The notes beneath the pieces are model-generated. The model was not told where the DNA came from and did no database searches. It worked only from the letters and a program-made list of their open reading frames with translations. From Viridilinea sp964592425 (GTDB taxonomy: Bacteria > Chloroflexota > Chloroflexia > Chloroflexales > Chloroflexaceae), in contig CAZQCG010000015.1 in the NCBI GenBank assembly GCA_964592425.1, positions 36,653 to 100,652 of the forward strand: a stretch of 64,000 nucleotides of DNA, in the 5' to 3' direction. Positions 17,663 through 25,746 of this stretch are shown here, one piece after another. Positions within the stretch are counted from its first letter, which is position 1, and each line of letters opens with the position of its first letter. Both the position numbers and the translations under genes were made by a program.

Positions 17663-18868
17663 ATGCCGCAAATCTTGCAGGTTGATGACGACCCCCTTGC
17701 CCTTACCTATGTCGGGAGGATTCTTCGCTCGGCTGGCCACGAGGTTCTGACGGCGCGTAACGGCACCGAGGCCCTGACCCAGGCAGAAGCGAACCATCCC
17801 GACCTTATTCTGCTTGATGTGCTGATGCCGGGCATCGATGGCTACGAGGTCTGCCGCCAGTTGCGCCGCCGCCCACGCTTCGCCCATGTGCCGATCATCA
17901 TGCTGACCGGCCAGGACGCTTTGACCGAGCGCCTCAAGGGTTTTGAGGCTGGCGCCGATAACTACCTCAGCAAGCCGGTACATCCCGATGAGCTTCAGGT
18001 GCTCGTTAAGTCACTCCTCCAGCGCAAAATCCCCGAGGTCGAAGCTGCAACCACCCGCATGGCCCGCACGATTGCCGTCTTCTCACTGCGCGGCGGCGTT
18101 GGCGTCTCAACCATCGCAACCAACCTCGGCGTCGGCTTAGCGCAGATCTGGGGCGACCGTACCACAATTGTTGATCTTTCGCTTACCAACGGGCAGAGCG
18201 CCCTCATGCTCGACCTGCCGCTGCGCAACACCTGGGCCGATCTCGCTACCATTCCCAATGAAGAGATCGACGCCGAGTTGCTTGAAGTCGTGCTCCAGCC
18301 CCATGTCAGCCGGGTGCGTGTGCTGGCCGCCCCGCCCCGCCCCGAGTTGAACGAACTGATCACCGGCGATAAGGTGACCCATGTCTTGAACCTGATCAAG
18401 GCTGCGAGTGCCTATGTCATTCTTGATACCCCCCATGATTTTGCCGAGTCGACCCTGGCCGGGCTTGATGCCGCCGACCAGATCTTGCTGGTCGTGGCAC
18501 CCGATATGGCTTCCGTCCGCGCCACCTCGGTTGCCCTCCGCGTCTTCGAGTCGCTCGATTACCATCCCGACAAGATTACCTTGATGCTCAACTGGACTTT
18601 CGAACGCAATGGTCTGCCGCGCAAAGAGATCGAAGCCAGCCTGGGCCAGAATTTCAATCTGGTGATGCCCTTCGCCTCAGAGCCGCTGGTGAGTGCGATC
18701 AACACCGGCGTACCGCCCGTCTTTGGCCTGCCCAAGTCGCCCCTGGGGGCCTTTTTTGAAGATTTTGCCTTTATGTTCAGTAGCCCTGAACAGCGCACTA
18801 CCCGCCCTGCGCAACCAACACCCGCCTGGCAGCGCGTGGCCCAGCGTGCTCAGCAACGTCAGCGCTGA
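17663..18868 (+). CDS. tadZ: Receiver-domain TadZ/CpaE-like ATPase
   Basis: A 401-residue protein. Residues 1-120 are a full receiver domain: acidic pocket VDDD, phospho-acceptor D52 in ILLDVLMPG, T/S in MLTG and K in YLSKP. Residues 130-380 are a MinD/ParA-like ATPase with a deviant P-loop, FSLRGGVGVSTIATNL, in which the usual GK[T/S] lysine position is occupied by V, and a later ILDTPHDF switch. The C-terminus is proline/glutamine-rich. TadZ proteins with an N-terminal receiver-like fold direct Tad complex localisation. Start at ATG 17663 or 17657; neither has a strong Shine-Dalgarno sequence. It lies 106 bp after the hybrid kinase and just upstream of the pilin-lectin genes. Confidence 0.85.
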   Translation: MPQILQVDDDPLALTYVGRILRSAGHEVLTARNGTEALTQAEANHPDLILLDVLMPGIDGYEVCRQLRRRPRFAHVPIIMLTGQDALTERLKGFEAGADNYLSKPVHPDELQVLVKSLLQRKIPEVEAATTRMARTIAVFSLRGGVGVSTIATNLGVGLAQIWGDRTTIVDLSLTNGQSALMLDLPLRNTWADLATIPNEEIDAELLEVVLQPHVSRVRVLAAPPRPELNELITGDKVTHVLNLIKAASAYVILDTPHDFAESTLAGLDAADQILLVVAPDMASVRATSVALRVFESLDYHPDKITLMLNWTFERNGLPRKEIEASLGQNFNLVMPFASEPLVSAINTGVPPVFGLPKSPLGAFFEDFAFMFSSPEQRTTRPAQPTPAWQRVAQRAQQRQR

Positions 18869-18870
18869 GT

Positions 18871-18920
18871 CGATAGAACGCAGAACGCAGCGCGCAGCGC
18901 CGATAGAACGCAGAGCGCAG
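18871..18920 (+). repeat. Short direct repeat before the pilin-lectin genes
   Basis: CGATAGAACGCAGAACGCAG (18871-18890) recurs with one mismatch at 18901-18920, a 30-bp period; the spacer is itself made of CGCAG units. It is non-coding and lies in the 123-bp gap after the receiver-TadZ gene. Confidence 0.6.
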
Positions 18921-18991
18921 CCTCAGAACAGAGAACTGCGCACGCAATCATCGGCACGCACACCAAAAGACTCTCTCGAGGAGTGTGCCGC

Positions 18992-19705
18992 ATGCATCGT
19001 CTCAAGCAACACACGTACCATGGGCAGTCGGCGGTCGAGATCAGCCTGATTATGGCCCTTGTCGCCGCCATCGCCCTCGTCGGGTTGAACCTCACCGGAA
19101 CTAGTCTTAATGATGTCTTTTGTCGTGTCGCTGGCACGTTTGGCGGCAGTTGTGGCGTGCTCTTCAGCGATGATTTCGCTGACCTGGACGCCTGGACACG
19201 TTTTATGCCCGGCAATGATCCCTGGAAGATCCGTGATGGCCAACTCTGCACCGGGAACAACGGCGGGCAGATCTTCCGCCCCTCGGTTGGGGCCGATGAT
19301 TATGTAATCAATGTTGATCTTGCCCGACTCACGGCTGGCAATGGCTACGGGGTCTTTTTTCGTTCAACCAACCTGGTGCAAAAGCCCGGCACCTCTACCT
19401 CCAGTGTCAATGGGTATACCTTTCAGTACGATCCTGGTATGCGTGGCTTTGTCTTCCGCAAGTGGGTCAACGGCAACGAGATGCTTCTTCAACCAAGGCT
19501 GACCTTGCCCAACGACTACAACTACTACGATGTCGATCGTCAGGTACAGGTCTCGGTGATTCGTGACCAGTTTGTGGCCTCAATTGATGGTCAGCCAGTG
19601 CTTACGGTCTCCGACTCAACCTATCCCACCGGCGGCATCGGCCTGCGCTCCTGGTATGGGAGCCAGGCCTGTTTCGATGACTTGAGTGTCCATCCTACAC
19701 GCTGA
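18992..19705 (+). CDS. Flp-type prepilin fused to a concanavalin-like domain (first of two)
   Basis: A 237-residue protein. The N-terminus HGQSAVEISLIMALVAAIAL has the class III/Flp prepilin pattern: Gly before the putative cleavage site, mature Q1, E at mature position 5, then an unbroken hydrophobic helix ending near NLTGTSL, as in Flp pilins. Instead of stopping there like a 50-70-residue Flp pilin, it continues into a domain of about 190 residues (SDDFADLDAWTR, YGVFFRS, FQYDPG, RKWVNG, VSIDGQPV-type strands, YPTGGIGLRSW). That domain resembles DUF1080/LamG-type concanavalin folds. Four cysteines at FCRV, GSCGV, QLCTG and QACFDD are shared with the next gene and could form two disulfides. 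GAGGAG sits 8 nt before ATG 18992. I infer a pilus subunit or tip adhesin displaying a lectin-like domain. Confidence 0.75.
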   Translation: MHRLKQHTYHGQSAVEISLIMALVAAIALVGLNLTGTSLNDVFCRVAGTFGGSCGVLFSDDFADLDAWTRFMPGNDPWKIRDGQLCTGNNGGQIFRPSVGADDYVINVDLARLTAGNGYGVFFRSTNLVQKPGTSTSSVNGYTFQYDPGMRGFVFRKWVNGNEMLLQPRLTLPNDYNYYDVDRQVQVSVIRDQFVASIDGQPVLTVSDSTYPTGGIGLRSWYGSQACFDDLSVHPTR

Positions 19706-19733
19706 AGAATCACTTACCATCAGGCTTGTGCAT

Positions 19734-20411
19734 ATGCAGCTTCATCATTACCCCGTGCGACCGGCACAGTCGGCGGTCGAAGTGAGCCTGATCCTTGGCC
19801 TGGTGGCGGCGATTGCCGTTGCTGGCCTGAGCCTCACCGGGACTAGTCTTGGCGCTGCCTTCTGCGGAGCCGCAGAAGCCTTTGGTGCCAATTGCGGTGC
19901 CCTGCTCGACGAGGATTTCGCCAACCTGAACGCCTGGCAACGGGTTTCCGGCAATTGGGCCATCCGTGATAGCGAGCTCTGTGGTGGGCCCGGTGAGGGC
20001 CGTATCTTTACCCCGGTCTCGGCCGATGACTACGTGATCGACATTAACAAAGCGCTGCTCAGTAAGGGTGACGGTTATGGGGTCTTCTTTCGTACCCAAA
20101 ACGTTGAGCGGGTGAGTGGGTATGTCTTTCAGTACGATCCCGGCTACCTCGACCAGTTCCTCATCCGTAAGTGGGTCAACGGTGTCGAGATCGAGCGCCC
20201 AATCGTGCGTAAGCGCATCCCAGGCTACAACTGGCATAATGTCAATCGTCAGATCCAGCTCTCTGTGATCGGGGATCGCTTCACCGTGCTGGTTGATGGT
20301 CAGCCTATGCTCAGTTTGAGCGATGCTACCTATCCCAGCGGTGGGGTTGGTCTGCGCGTTTGGGATGGCACTGATGCCTGTTTCGATAACTTGACGATCC
20401 GTCGTCCGTAA
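19734..20411 (+). CDS. Flp-type prepilin fused to a concanavalin-like domain (second of two)
   Basis: A 225-residue tandem paralogue of the preceding gene. The N-terminus PAQSAVEVSLILGLVAAIAV keeps mature Q1 and E5 and the helix (ending SLTGTSL), but the residue before the cleavage site is Ala rather than Gly. The lectin-like domain repeats the same landmarks (DEDFANLNAW, YGVFFRT, FQYDPG, RKWVNG, VDGQPM, YPSGGVGLRVW) and the four cysteines (FCGA, ANCGA, ELCGG, DACFDN). ATG 19734 has CAGG about 9 nt upstream; GTG 19728 is an alternative. The 28-bp spacing suggests co-transcription. Divergence is concentrated in the loops between shared strands, as expected if the two copies bind different ligands (inference). 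Confidence 0.72.
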   Translation: MQLHHYPVRPAQSAVEVSLILGLVAAIAVAGLSLTGTSLGAAFCGAAEAFGANCGALLDEDFANLNAWQRVSGNWAIRDSELCGGPGEGRIFTPVSADDYVIDINKALLSKGDGYGVFFRTQNVERVSGYVFQYDPGYLDQFLIRKWVNGVEIERPIVRKRIPGYNWHNVNRQIQLSVIGDRFTVLVDGQPMLSLSDATYPSGGVGLRVWDGTDACFDNLTIRRP

Positions 20412-20474
20412 CGCCTTGGGCAGTCCCACTTGTAAAATCTGGCTATGCCGGGTGTCTGCCGTCAGGAGTTTGCT

Positions 20475-20915
20475 ATGCCTTTTGAAAAATCACCCTCACT
20501 GGAGTCCTTCGCCCAGGGTATTCCACCTGAGCCAACCGACCCTGAACGGGGGCATCGCATTGCCCGCACCGTGATCATCGGGCTAATGGTGATGCTCGGT
20601 GTGTTGGTGGTGATCAACCTGGCTCAGAGTCGGGCCGTGGCGATTATCGGTGGTTATGGCACCATTACCGGCATGGTCGTTGACGCCAACGGACGACCGG
20701 CCGTTGCCGAGATTATTATCGAACGCACCGACCTGGTGATCAATTCGCAGCCAAATGGACGGTTCACCGTCGATGGTGTACCCGAGGGTGAGCACCTGCT
20801 GGTTGTCGCCACGGCCAATACGGGGATCGAATACCCGGTAGTGGCCGTGGCAGGGGCCAGTGTCGATATCGGTACGGTGCAGACACCAGCAACAACAGCT
20901 ATCCCCGTTCAGTAG
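20475..20915 (+). CDS. Small membrane protein with carboxypeptidase-regulatory-like domain
   Basis: A 146-residue protein. A polar N-terminus of about 35 residues is followed by one membrane helix (TVIIGLMVMLGVLVVINLA). The extracytoplasmic domain, GTITGMVVDANGRPAVAEII ... GRFTVDGVPEGEHLL, has the CarboxypepD_reg/CnaB-like beta-sandwich pattern. CAGGAG 6 nt upstream fixes ATG 20475; ATG 20445 is further from any ribosome site. Such domains act as structural or surface-binding modules. It follows the pilin-lectin pair by 63 bp and may belong to the same unit. No enzymatic motif is visible. Confidence 0.7.
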   Translation: MPFEKSPSLESFAQGIPPEPTDPERGHRIARTVIIGLMVMLGVLVVINLAQSRAVAIIGGYGTITGMVVDANGRPAVAEIIIERTDLVINSQPNGRFTVDGVPEGEHLLVVATANTGIEYPVVAVAGASVDIGTVQTPATTAIPVQ

Positions 20916-21026
20916 ATGCCGCCAGGTTGTCTAGCAAAGCATACCTGGTGAGCCTCCAATTCCAGGAGGATCTTGTAGACTATTCAGGCGACAAGCCAGG
21001 CTGCTCCAAGGGATGCAAACGCGAGA

Positions 21027-21050
21027 ACGCCGCTTCATATGAAGCGGCGT
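21027..21050. terminator. Perfect 24-bp palindrome downstream of tRNA-Lys
   Basis: ACGCCGCTTCAT (21027-21038) is followed directly by its reverse complement ATGAAGCGGCGT (21039-21050). It lies 14 bp beyond the 3' end of the minus-strand tRNA and about 110 bp after the + strand gene ending at 20915, so it could end transcription from both sides. There is no clear T-run on either strand, so an intrinsic terminator is not proven. Confidence 0.5.
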
Positions 21051-21063
21051 GGAGATCAAGCTC

Positions 21064-21138
<75 letters not shown>

Positions 21139-21145
21139 AGGCGGC

Positions 21146-21174
21146 ATTATACGAATGATCGATCGGGCTGTCAA
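21146..21174 (-). promoter_or_regulatory. Consensus sigma-A promoter for tRNA-Lys
   Basis: On the minus strand, TTGACA (21169-21174) and TATAAT (21146-21151) are separated by exactly 17 nt, a perfect match to the housekeeping consensus. The start site would fall at about 21139, one base before the mature tRNA 5' end. Confidence 0.85.
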
Positions 21175-21176
21175 AC

Positions 21177-21205
21177 TTGCCGCCGGAGGCTGCGCCCGCT
21201 ACAAT
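21177..21205 (+). promoter_or_regulatory. Probable promoter of the second VanW gene
   Basis: TTGCCG (21177-21182), a 17-nt spacer and TACAAT (21200-21205). It points toward the gene starting at 21243, and its -35 lies 2 bp from the -35 of the divergent tRNA promoter, so the two polymerase sites should interfere. Confidence 0.55.
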
Positions 21206-21242
21206 GTAGATCCCTATCGCCATTTGTATCAGCGCAGGCCGT

Positions 21243-23150
21243 ATGCCGATTGATGATTATTATCAGGAATATGGCCCCATCCAGCGACGACGTGCCGGTG
21301 CGCCCAAGCCGCCGCCGGAGCCGAAACCGCCACGCGAGGAGCCACCGCGCCCGCCTTCGCCCTCACGCCGCCGTACCAGGCCCCAGCGCCATCCCTGGCG
21401 TGCCTTTATGCTCAGCCTGCTGCTGCTTGGTGGGGCCATCCTGCTGCTGCCCTATAGCCTCAACCTGATCGCTCCCGATACGGCCCTGACCGGCGTCAAT
21501 GTGCAGGGCCAGCCAGTCACCGGTATGGATGCACAAAACATCGAGGTGCTGCTGCGTGAGCGCTACGCCGCTTTCCTGCAGCAGCCGATCAGCCTGGTCT
21601 TTGCCGGTCAGACCTGGCAGCCCTCGCTTAGCGACCTGGGGGCCCGACTCGATACCGAGGCGGTAACGGCGGCGGCTATGGCTGCCGGACGTCGCGGTGA
21701 TCCCTTCAGCCGTCTGCGCGAACTCTGGGTTCTCTGGCGCGAGGGGCTTGAGTTGAGCCCGCATGTGGTGGTTGATCAGCAGGATCTGCAAGCCTACCTG
21801 CTGAGCCTTGCCCCACAGATCGAGCGCCCGCCACAGGATGCCGCCCTGAGTCTGGCTGAGGCACGCGTGGTCGGCACACCCGCCAGCTCTGGCTTGCAGC
21901 TGCTGGCTGACGCCACCGCGAATGATATCCTGCTCGCCCTACGCAACCTGCAGCCCCAGGCGGTTGCCGTACGCACACGGATGCTCGAACCCAGCGTCGG
22001 TGATAACGCCCTGCTTGAGGCCCAGGGACAGGCCGTGGCCATCCTTGCTCAGCCCATCGAGATGCGCCGCGGTGAGCAGCGTTGGGTCTGGGCACCCGAG
22101 CGCCTGGCCGAGTTACTGGCCGTGCAGCCACTTGATGGCCGCCTCGCCCTTGAGGTTGACCAGGAGCGCCTGGCCCGCGCCGTCGAGGGCCTGGCTCAGC
22201 TTGTTGATAGTGGCACCGCCGAGCCGCGTTTGCGCTTTGAGGATGGGGCCTTACGGATCGTCGAGGAGGGCCGCCCTGGTTGGCGGCTACGCCAGGAAGA
22301 GGCTAGCGCACAGATCGCGGCCCTGCTGCTGCGCAGTGTAACCACGACGCGCACCCTCGAACTGCCCGGCGATCAGTTGCTGCCACTGATCACCGCTGAG
22401 AGCCTGCCGAAACTTGGTATCACTACCCTGGTTGCCGAAGGGCGGAGCAGTTTTAGCGGGTCGGCCGCCTATCGCATCACCAACATCCGCGCCGGAGCCC
22501 GGCGTATGGATGGGGTGTTGATTGCCCCTGATGAAGAGTTCTCCTTCAACCGCCAGTTAGGTGAGGTTGATGCCGCCAATGGCTTTGTTGAAGGCTATGC
22601 GATCATTGGCAACCGTACCCAGCTCGAGTGGGGCGGTGGCGTCTGCCAGGTCTCGACAACCGTCTTTCGGAGCGCCTTCTGGGCGGGCCTGCCGATCAGC
22701 GAACGCCATGCCCACGCCTTCTATATTAGCTGGTACGACCGTTTCGGCCTTGGCCCCAATGGTGATGGCCAGGGTCTTGATGCGGCAATCTATACCGGTG
22801 TCGCTGACCTGAAGTTCGTTAATGATACTGGCAGTTGGCTGCTCTTGCAGACGGTAATGGACGAGGCAAATCAGGTGTTGACGGTGCGCCTCTACGGTGC
22901 TGCCCCGACCCGTCAGGTTCAGCTTGCAGGGCCGCTGGTTAGCAATCAGGTGCGTGCACCAGGCGAGCCGGTCTATGTCGATGATCCCTCCTTGCCTGCA
23001 GGTACGCTGCGTCAAACTGATGTTGCCCGCAGTGGGCGTGATATTACGGTTGAGCGGATCATTCTTGAAGATGGGGTCGAGGTCTCACGTGAGATCTTCC
23101 TGACCCGCTTTCGGGCCTGGCCAGATATCTTTGTGCGTGGAACCGGGTAG
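21243..23150 (+). CDS. VanW-family membrane protein with YoaR-like peptidoglycan-binding domains
   Basis: A 635-residue protein. A cytoplasmic Pro/Arg-rich N-terminus (about 1-55) is followed by one membrane helix (AFMLSLLLLGGAILLLPYSL). Two YoaR-type PG_binding_4-like regions (about 75-190 and 260-350; TWQPSLSDLGARLD and WVWAPERLAELLA) precede a VanW domain at about 400-540 with AIIGNRTQLEWGGGVCQVST. A G5-like/beta tail follows. It probably acts on or binds the cell wall; the VanW reaction is unknown. ATG 21243 lacks a strong Shine-Dalgarno sequence. It is larger than, and only distantly like, the VanW protein at 12441, which has a different N-terminal half. Confidence 0.85.
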   Translation: MPIDDYYQEYGPIQRRRAGAPKPPPEPKPPREEPPRPPSPSRRRTRPQRHPWRAFMLSLLLLGGAILLLPYSLNLIAPDTALTGVNVQGQPVTGMDAQNIEVLLRERYAAFLQQPISLVFAGQTWQPSLSDLGARLDTEAVTAAAMAAGRRGDPFSRLRELWVLWREGLELSPHVVVDQQDLQAYLLSLAPQIERPPQDAALSLAEARVVGTPASSGLQLLADATANDILLALRNLQPQAVAVRTRMLEPSVGDNALLEAQGQAVAILAQPIEMRRGEQRWVWAPERLAELLAVQPLDGRLALEVDQERLARAVEGLAQLVDSGTAEPRLRFEDGALRIVEEGRPGWRLRQEEASAQIAALLLRSVTTTRTLELPGDQLLPLITAESLPKLGITTLVAEGRSSFSGSAAYRITNIRAGARRMDGVLIAPDEEFSFNRQLGEVDAANGFVEGYAIIGNRTQLEWGGGVCQVSTTVFRSAFWAGLPISERHAHAFYISWYDRFGLGPNGDGQGLDAAIYTGVADLKFVNDTGSWLLLQTVMDEANQVLTVRLYGAAPTRQVQLAGPLVSNQVRAPGEPVYVDDPSLPAGTLRQTDVARSGRDITVERIILEDGVEVSREIFLTRFRAWPDIFVRGTG

Positions 23151-23163
23151 TGGGTAACGCTTT

Positions 23164-25695
23164 ATGCCTGCCCTTACACTCATCTGTCATGCCTGTCGAC
23201 ATACCAACCCTCCCGGCTCGCGCTTCTGCAATGCCTGTGGCGCACCGCTGCGGACTACCCGCCCGCTTGATGCGCCGTCTGGCACGCTGCCAACGATGCC
23301 TCCGCGCATACCGCAGACCCGTCCTTTGCTATCCCAGTTTGAGCCAGGGACAACGATCGATACGCATGGGCGTTATCTGATCCGTGAGACGATCGGCAAA
23401 GGCGGCTTCGCCGAAGCCTACTTAGTCTTTGATGGCCAGTTAAACCGCTTCTGTGTTGCCAAACGCCAGGTGACCAACCCGGCCTGGAGTGAGCCGCTTC
23501 GTCGGCAGGCCGAGCTCAACTTCAAGCGTGAGGCGGAACTCCTAGTCACCCTGAACGCCCCAGGGCATCCCAACATACCCGAGATCTACGAGTACCTGCC
23601 CGAGCAGAACTGCCTGGTGATGAAGTATGTCGAAGGGCGTGATCTCGGACAGATCTTGCGTGATCGTGGCGGGCGCTTAGCGATCGCTGAAGCCCTCGCG
23701 ATTGTGCGTGATGTTGCTTCAGCCCTGGCCTATATGCATAGTCGGCGGCCTGAGCCGGTGTTGCACCGTGACGTCAAGCCCTCCAATATTCTGATCGACA
23801 GTGCCGAGCGGGTCTGGCTGATCGACTTTGGCCTCTCACGCCTGGCCCCGGTGCAGACCAGTTTCAGCACCCCCGCCAGCCAGCTTGGCGGCACCCTCGG
23901 CTTTACGCCACCCGAACAGTGGCGTGGCCAGGCCCAGGCGCGCTCCGATGTCTACGCCCTGTCCGTCACCCTGCATATGTTGCTCACCGGCTACCAGCCG
24001 CTGCTCAGTCGTGATGATCTGCCAGCTTTGCTGGCTGGTACGCTGGCACCCTACCCGCTGGTTCGCAGCATCAACCCGGCTGTACATCCGAAGATTGAAA
24101 GCCTGATCGCCCATGGGCTGGCCTTTCAACTCGAAGAGCGACCCTCAGCCGTCCAGTTCTACACCGTTATTACCCAGATCCTGGCCCTCAACGAGCGGGC
24201 CCAGTTACAGGCTCCTGACGGCACGCTGATCGCTGATGAGCATGCTCTGGTGACCTGGGCTGAACAACATTGGGAGCAGGCCGCTCGCTGGCTCTACCAC
24301 AACCTGCCGGAGCAGGCGAGCCAGATCTGGGGGCGTAACAAGCTTGCCGCCGATATGCGCGCGGTCGTGGCGCGCCATCCCAACGATCAAAACGCCGGGC
24401 TGGACGAGTTACTTGCGATACTTGATCCCGAGAATTTCGCTGCCGAGCAACCACAGATCAGCGCTGACCGTACGCTCCTCAATTTCGGGGCCCTGGCCCT
24501 CGACGAGCGCCGCGACGAGTGGATTATGCTCACGAACCCAGGGCGACGCTACGTGCGTGTCTTGATACAGGCACCACGTTGGGCCTCACCATCACTATCA
24601 GCGATCAGCCTGCCGCCTGGGCAGAAACAACGCCTGAAACTCAGCGCCGATATGCGTCGCGTCACTGAGAGTGGGCGCTTGCGTGAAACCCTCTTTCTCA
24701 AAGATGACCATACCGATGTGACCTTTCGGGTCGAGTTGCAGGTGCAACTCTCACGCTGGCGGGCCTTCTGGCTGCGTACAGTGGCTGGTCAGCGTGACCC
24801 TGACTGGCAGGGTGGACAGGTACGTCTGCTGCGCACCATCCAGGCCCATCGTGGCGCGGTCTGGGCGCTTGACTTCGGCTCCGCTGGTCTGCAACTCGCC
24901 TCAGGCGGCTGGGATCAGGCCGTCCGCCTCTGGCGTATGCCGGATGGAGCCTTGATCTCAACCCTCGACGAGCACGCTGGCAATCTGCTTAATCTCCGCA
25001 TCAGTCCCGACGGCTTACTGGTTGCTGCGACCAGCAGTGATCAGTATATGAAGCTCTGGAGTATCCGTAACGGCCGGCTGATCCATACCTTACGCACCAG
25101 AGCTTATCAGGAGAGTGTTCACTTTAGCCCTGGTGGTGATATGTTGATCAGCAATGGCAGTGATGCCACGATCACCTACTGGCGTGTACAAAATGGCCAG
25201 GCGGTGCAGCATATTCCTACGGTCGCCCATGCCATCAACCTGGCCTGTCGGCCTGATGGGCAGGTGCTGGCTGTTGGCTGTGACGACCGGCGTATTCGCC
25301 TCTACGATGGTGAGCAGGGCTCCCTGCTGATGACCCTTGAGGGCCACCACGATGCCGTGAGTTGCCTCGCCTACAGCTCCGATGGCACGCTGCTCGTTTC
25401 GGGCGGGCTTGATGGCAATCTCTGCCTGTGGGAAGGTGAGAGTGGCACCCTGCGTCTCCGCTTACGCGGTCATCAGAATGCGGTACGCACGGTGGCGGTG
25501 CATCCTCACGGCCAGATGATCGCTTCAGGCGGCGTTGACGGCACGATTCAGCTGTGGCGCACTAGCGACGGTGCGCTACGCCAGGTGCTTAGCGGGCATC
25601 ATAGCGGCGTGTTGCGGGTCGTCTTCAATCCCAACGGGGCGATGCTGGCCTCAGGCGGCGGCGACGGCATGCTGATGCTCTGGCAGCCAGCATAA
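23164..25695 (+). CDS. Zinc-ribbon Ser/Thr protein kinase with C-terminal WD40 propeller
   Basis: An 843-residue protein. Residues 1-30 hold a zinc ribbon (CHACRHT ... CNACGAPL). A Hanks-type kinase domain runs from about 65 to 335: G-loop IGKGGFAEAYLVF, a VAK lysine, catalytic HRDVKPSN (D203) and DFG as IDFGLS. The key residues are present, so it should be active. A helical linker and a beta-rich segment (about 430-540) lead to seven WD40-like repeats with repeated ASGG-x-D-x-x-x-x-LW signatures from about 555 to the end. No membrane helix is seen, so it is cytoplasmic. It starts 13 bp after the VanW gene and is probably co-transcribed. The WD40 part likely recruits partners or substrates (family knowledge). 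Confidence 0.92.
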   Translation: MPALTLICHACRHTNPPGSRFCNACGAPLRTTRPLDAPSGTLPTMPPRIPQTRPLLSQFEPGTTIDTHGRYLIRETIGKGGFAEAYLVFDGQLNRFCVAKRQVTNPAWSEPLRRQAELNFKREAELLVTLNAPGHPNIPEIYEYLPEQNCLVMKYVEGRDLGQILRDRGGRLAIAEALAIVRDVASALAYMHSRRPEPVLHRDVKPSNILIDSAERVWLIDFGLSRLAPVQTSFSTPASQLGGTLGFTPPEQWRGQAQARSDVYALSVTLHMLLTGYQPLLSRDDLPALLAGTLAPYPLVRSINPAVHPKIESLIAHGLAFQLEERPSAVQFYTVITQILALNERAQLQAPDGTLIADEHALVTWAEQHWEQAARWLYHNLPEQASQIWGRNKLAADMRAVVARHPNDQNAGLDELLAILDPENFAAEQPQISADRTLLNFGALALDERRDEWIMLTNPGRRYVRVLIQAPRWASPSLSAISLPPGQKQRLKLSADMRRVTESGRLRETLFLKDDHTDVTFRVELQVQLSRWRAFWLRTVAGQRDPDWQGGQVRLLRTIQAHRGAVWALDFGSAGLQLASGGWDQAVRLWRMPDGALISTLDEHAGNLLNLRISPDGLLVAATSSDQYMKLWSIRNGRLIHTLRTRAYQESVHFSPGGDMLISNGSDATITYWRVQNGQAVQHIPTVAHAINLACRPDGQVLAVGCDDRRIRLYDGEQGSLLMTLEGHHDAVSCLAYSSDGTLLVSGGLDGNLCLWEGESGTLRLRLRGHQNAVRTVAVHPHGQMIASGGVDGTIQLWRTSDGALRQVLSGHHSGVLRVVFNPNGAMLASGGGDGMLMLWQPA

Positions 25696-25698
25696 AGC

Positions 25699-25730
25699 AG
25701 GGGCGCGGCAGCGTATGCTACCACGCCCCT
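25699..25730. terminator. Hairpin between convergent kinase and SH3b genes
   Basis: AGGGGCGCGGCAGC (25699-25712) and GCTACCACGCCCCT (25717-25730) form a 14-bp stem with two mismatches on the + transcript that become G-U pairs on the minus transcript, around a 4-nt loop. It sits between two convergent stop codons and probably serves both genes. No long T-run is present. Confidence 0.55.
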
Positions 25731-25746
25731 CCTGGAGCGCATGTGC

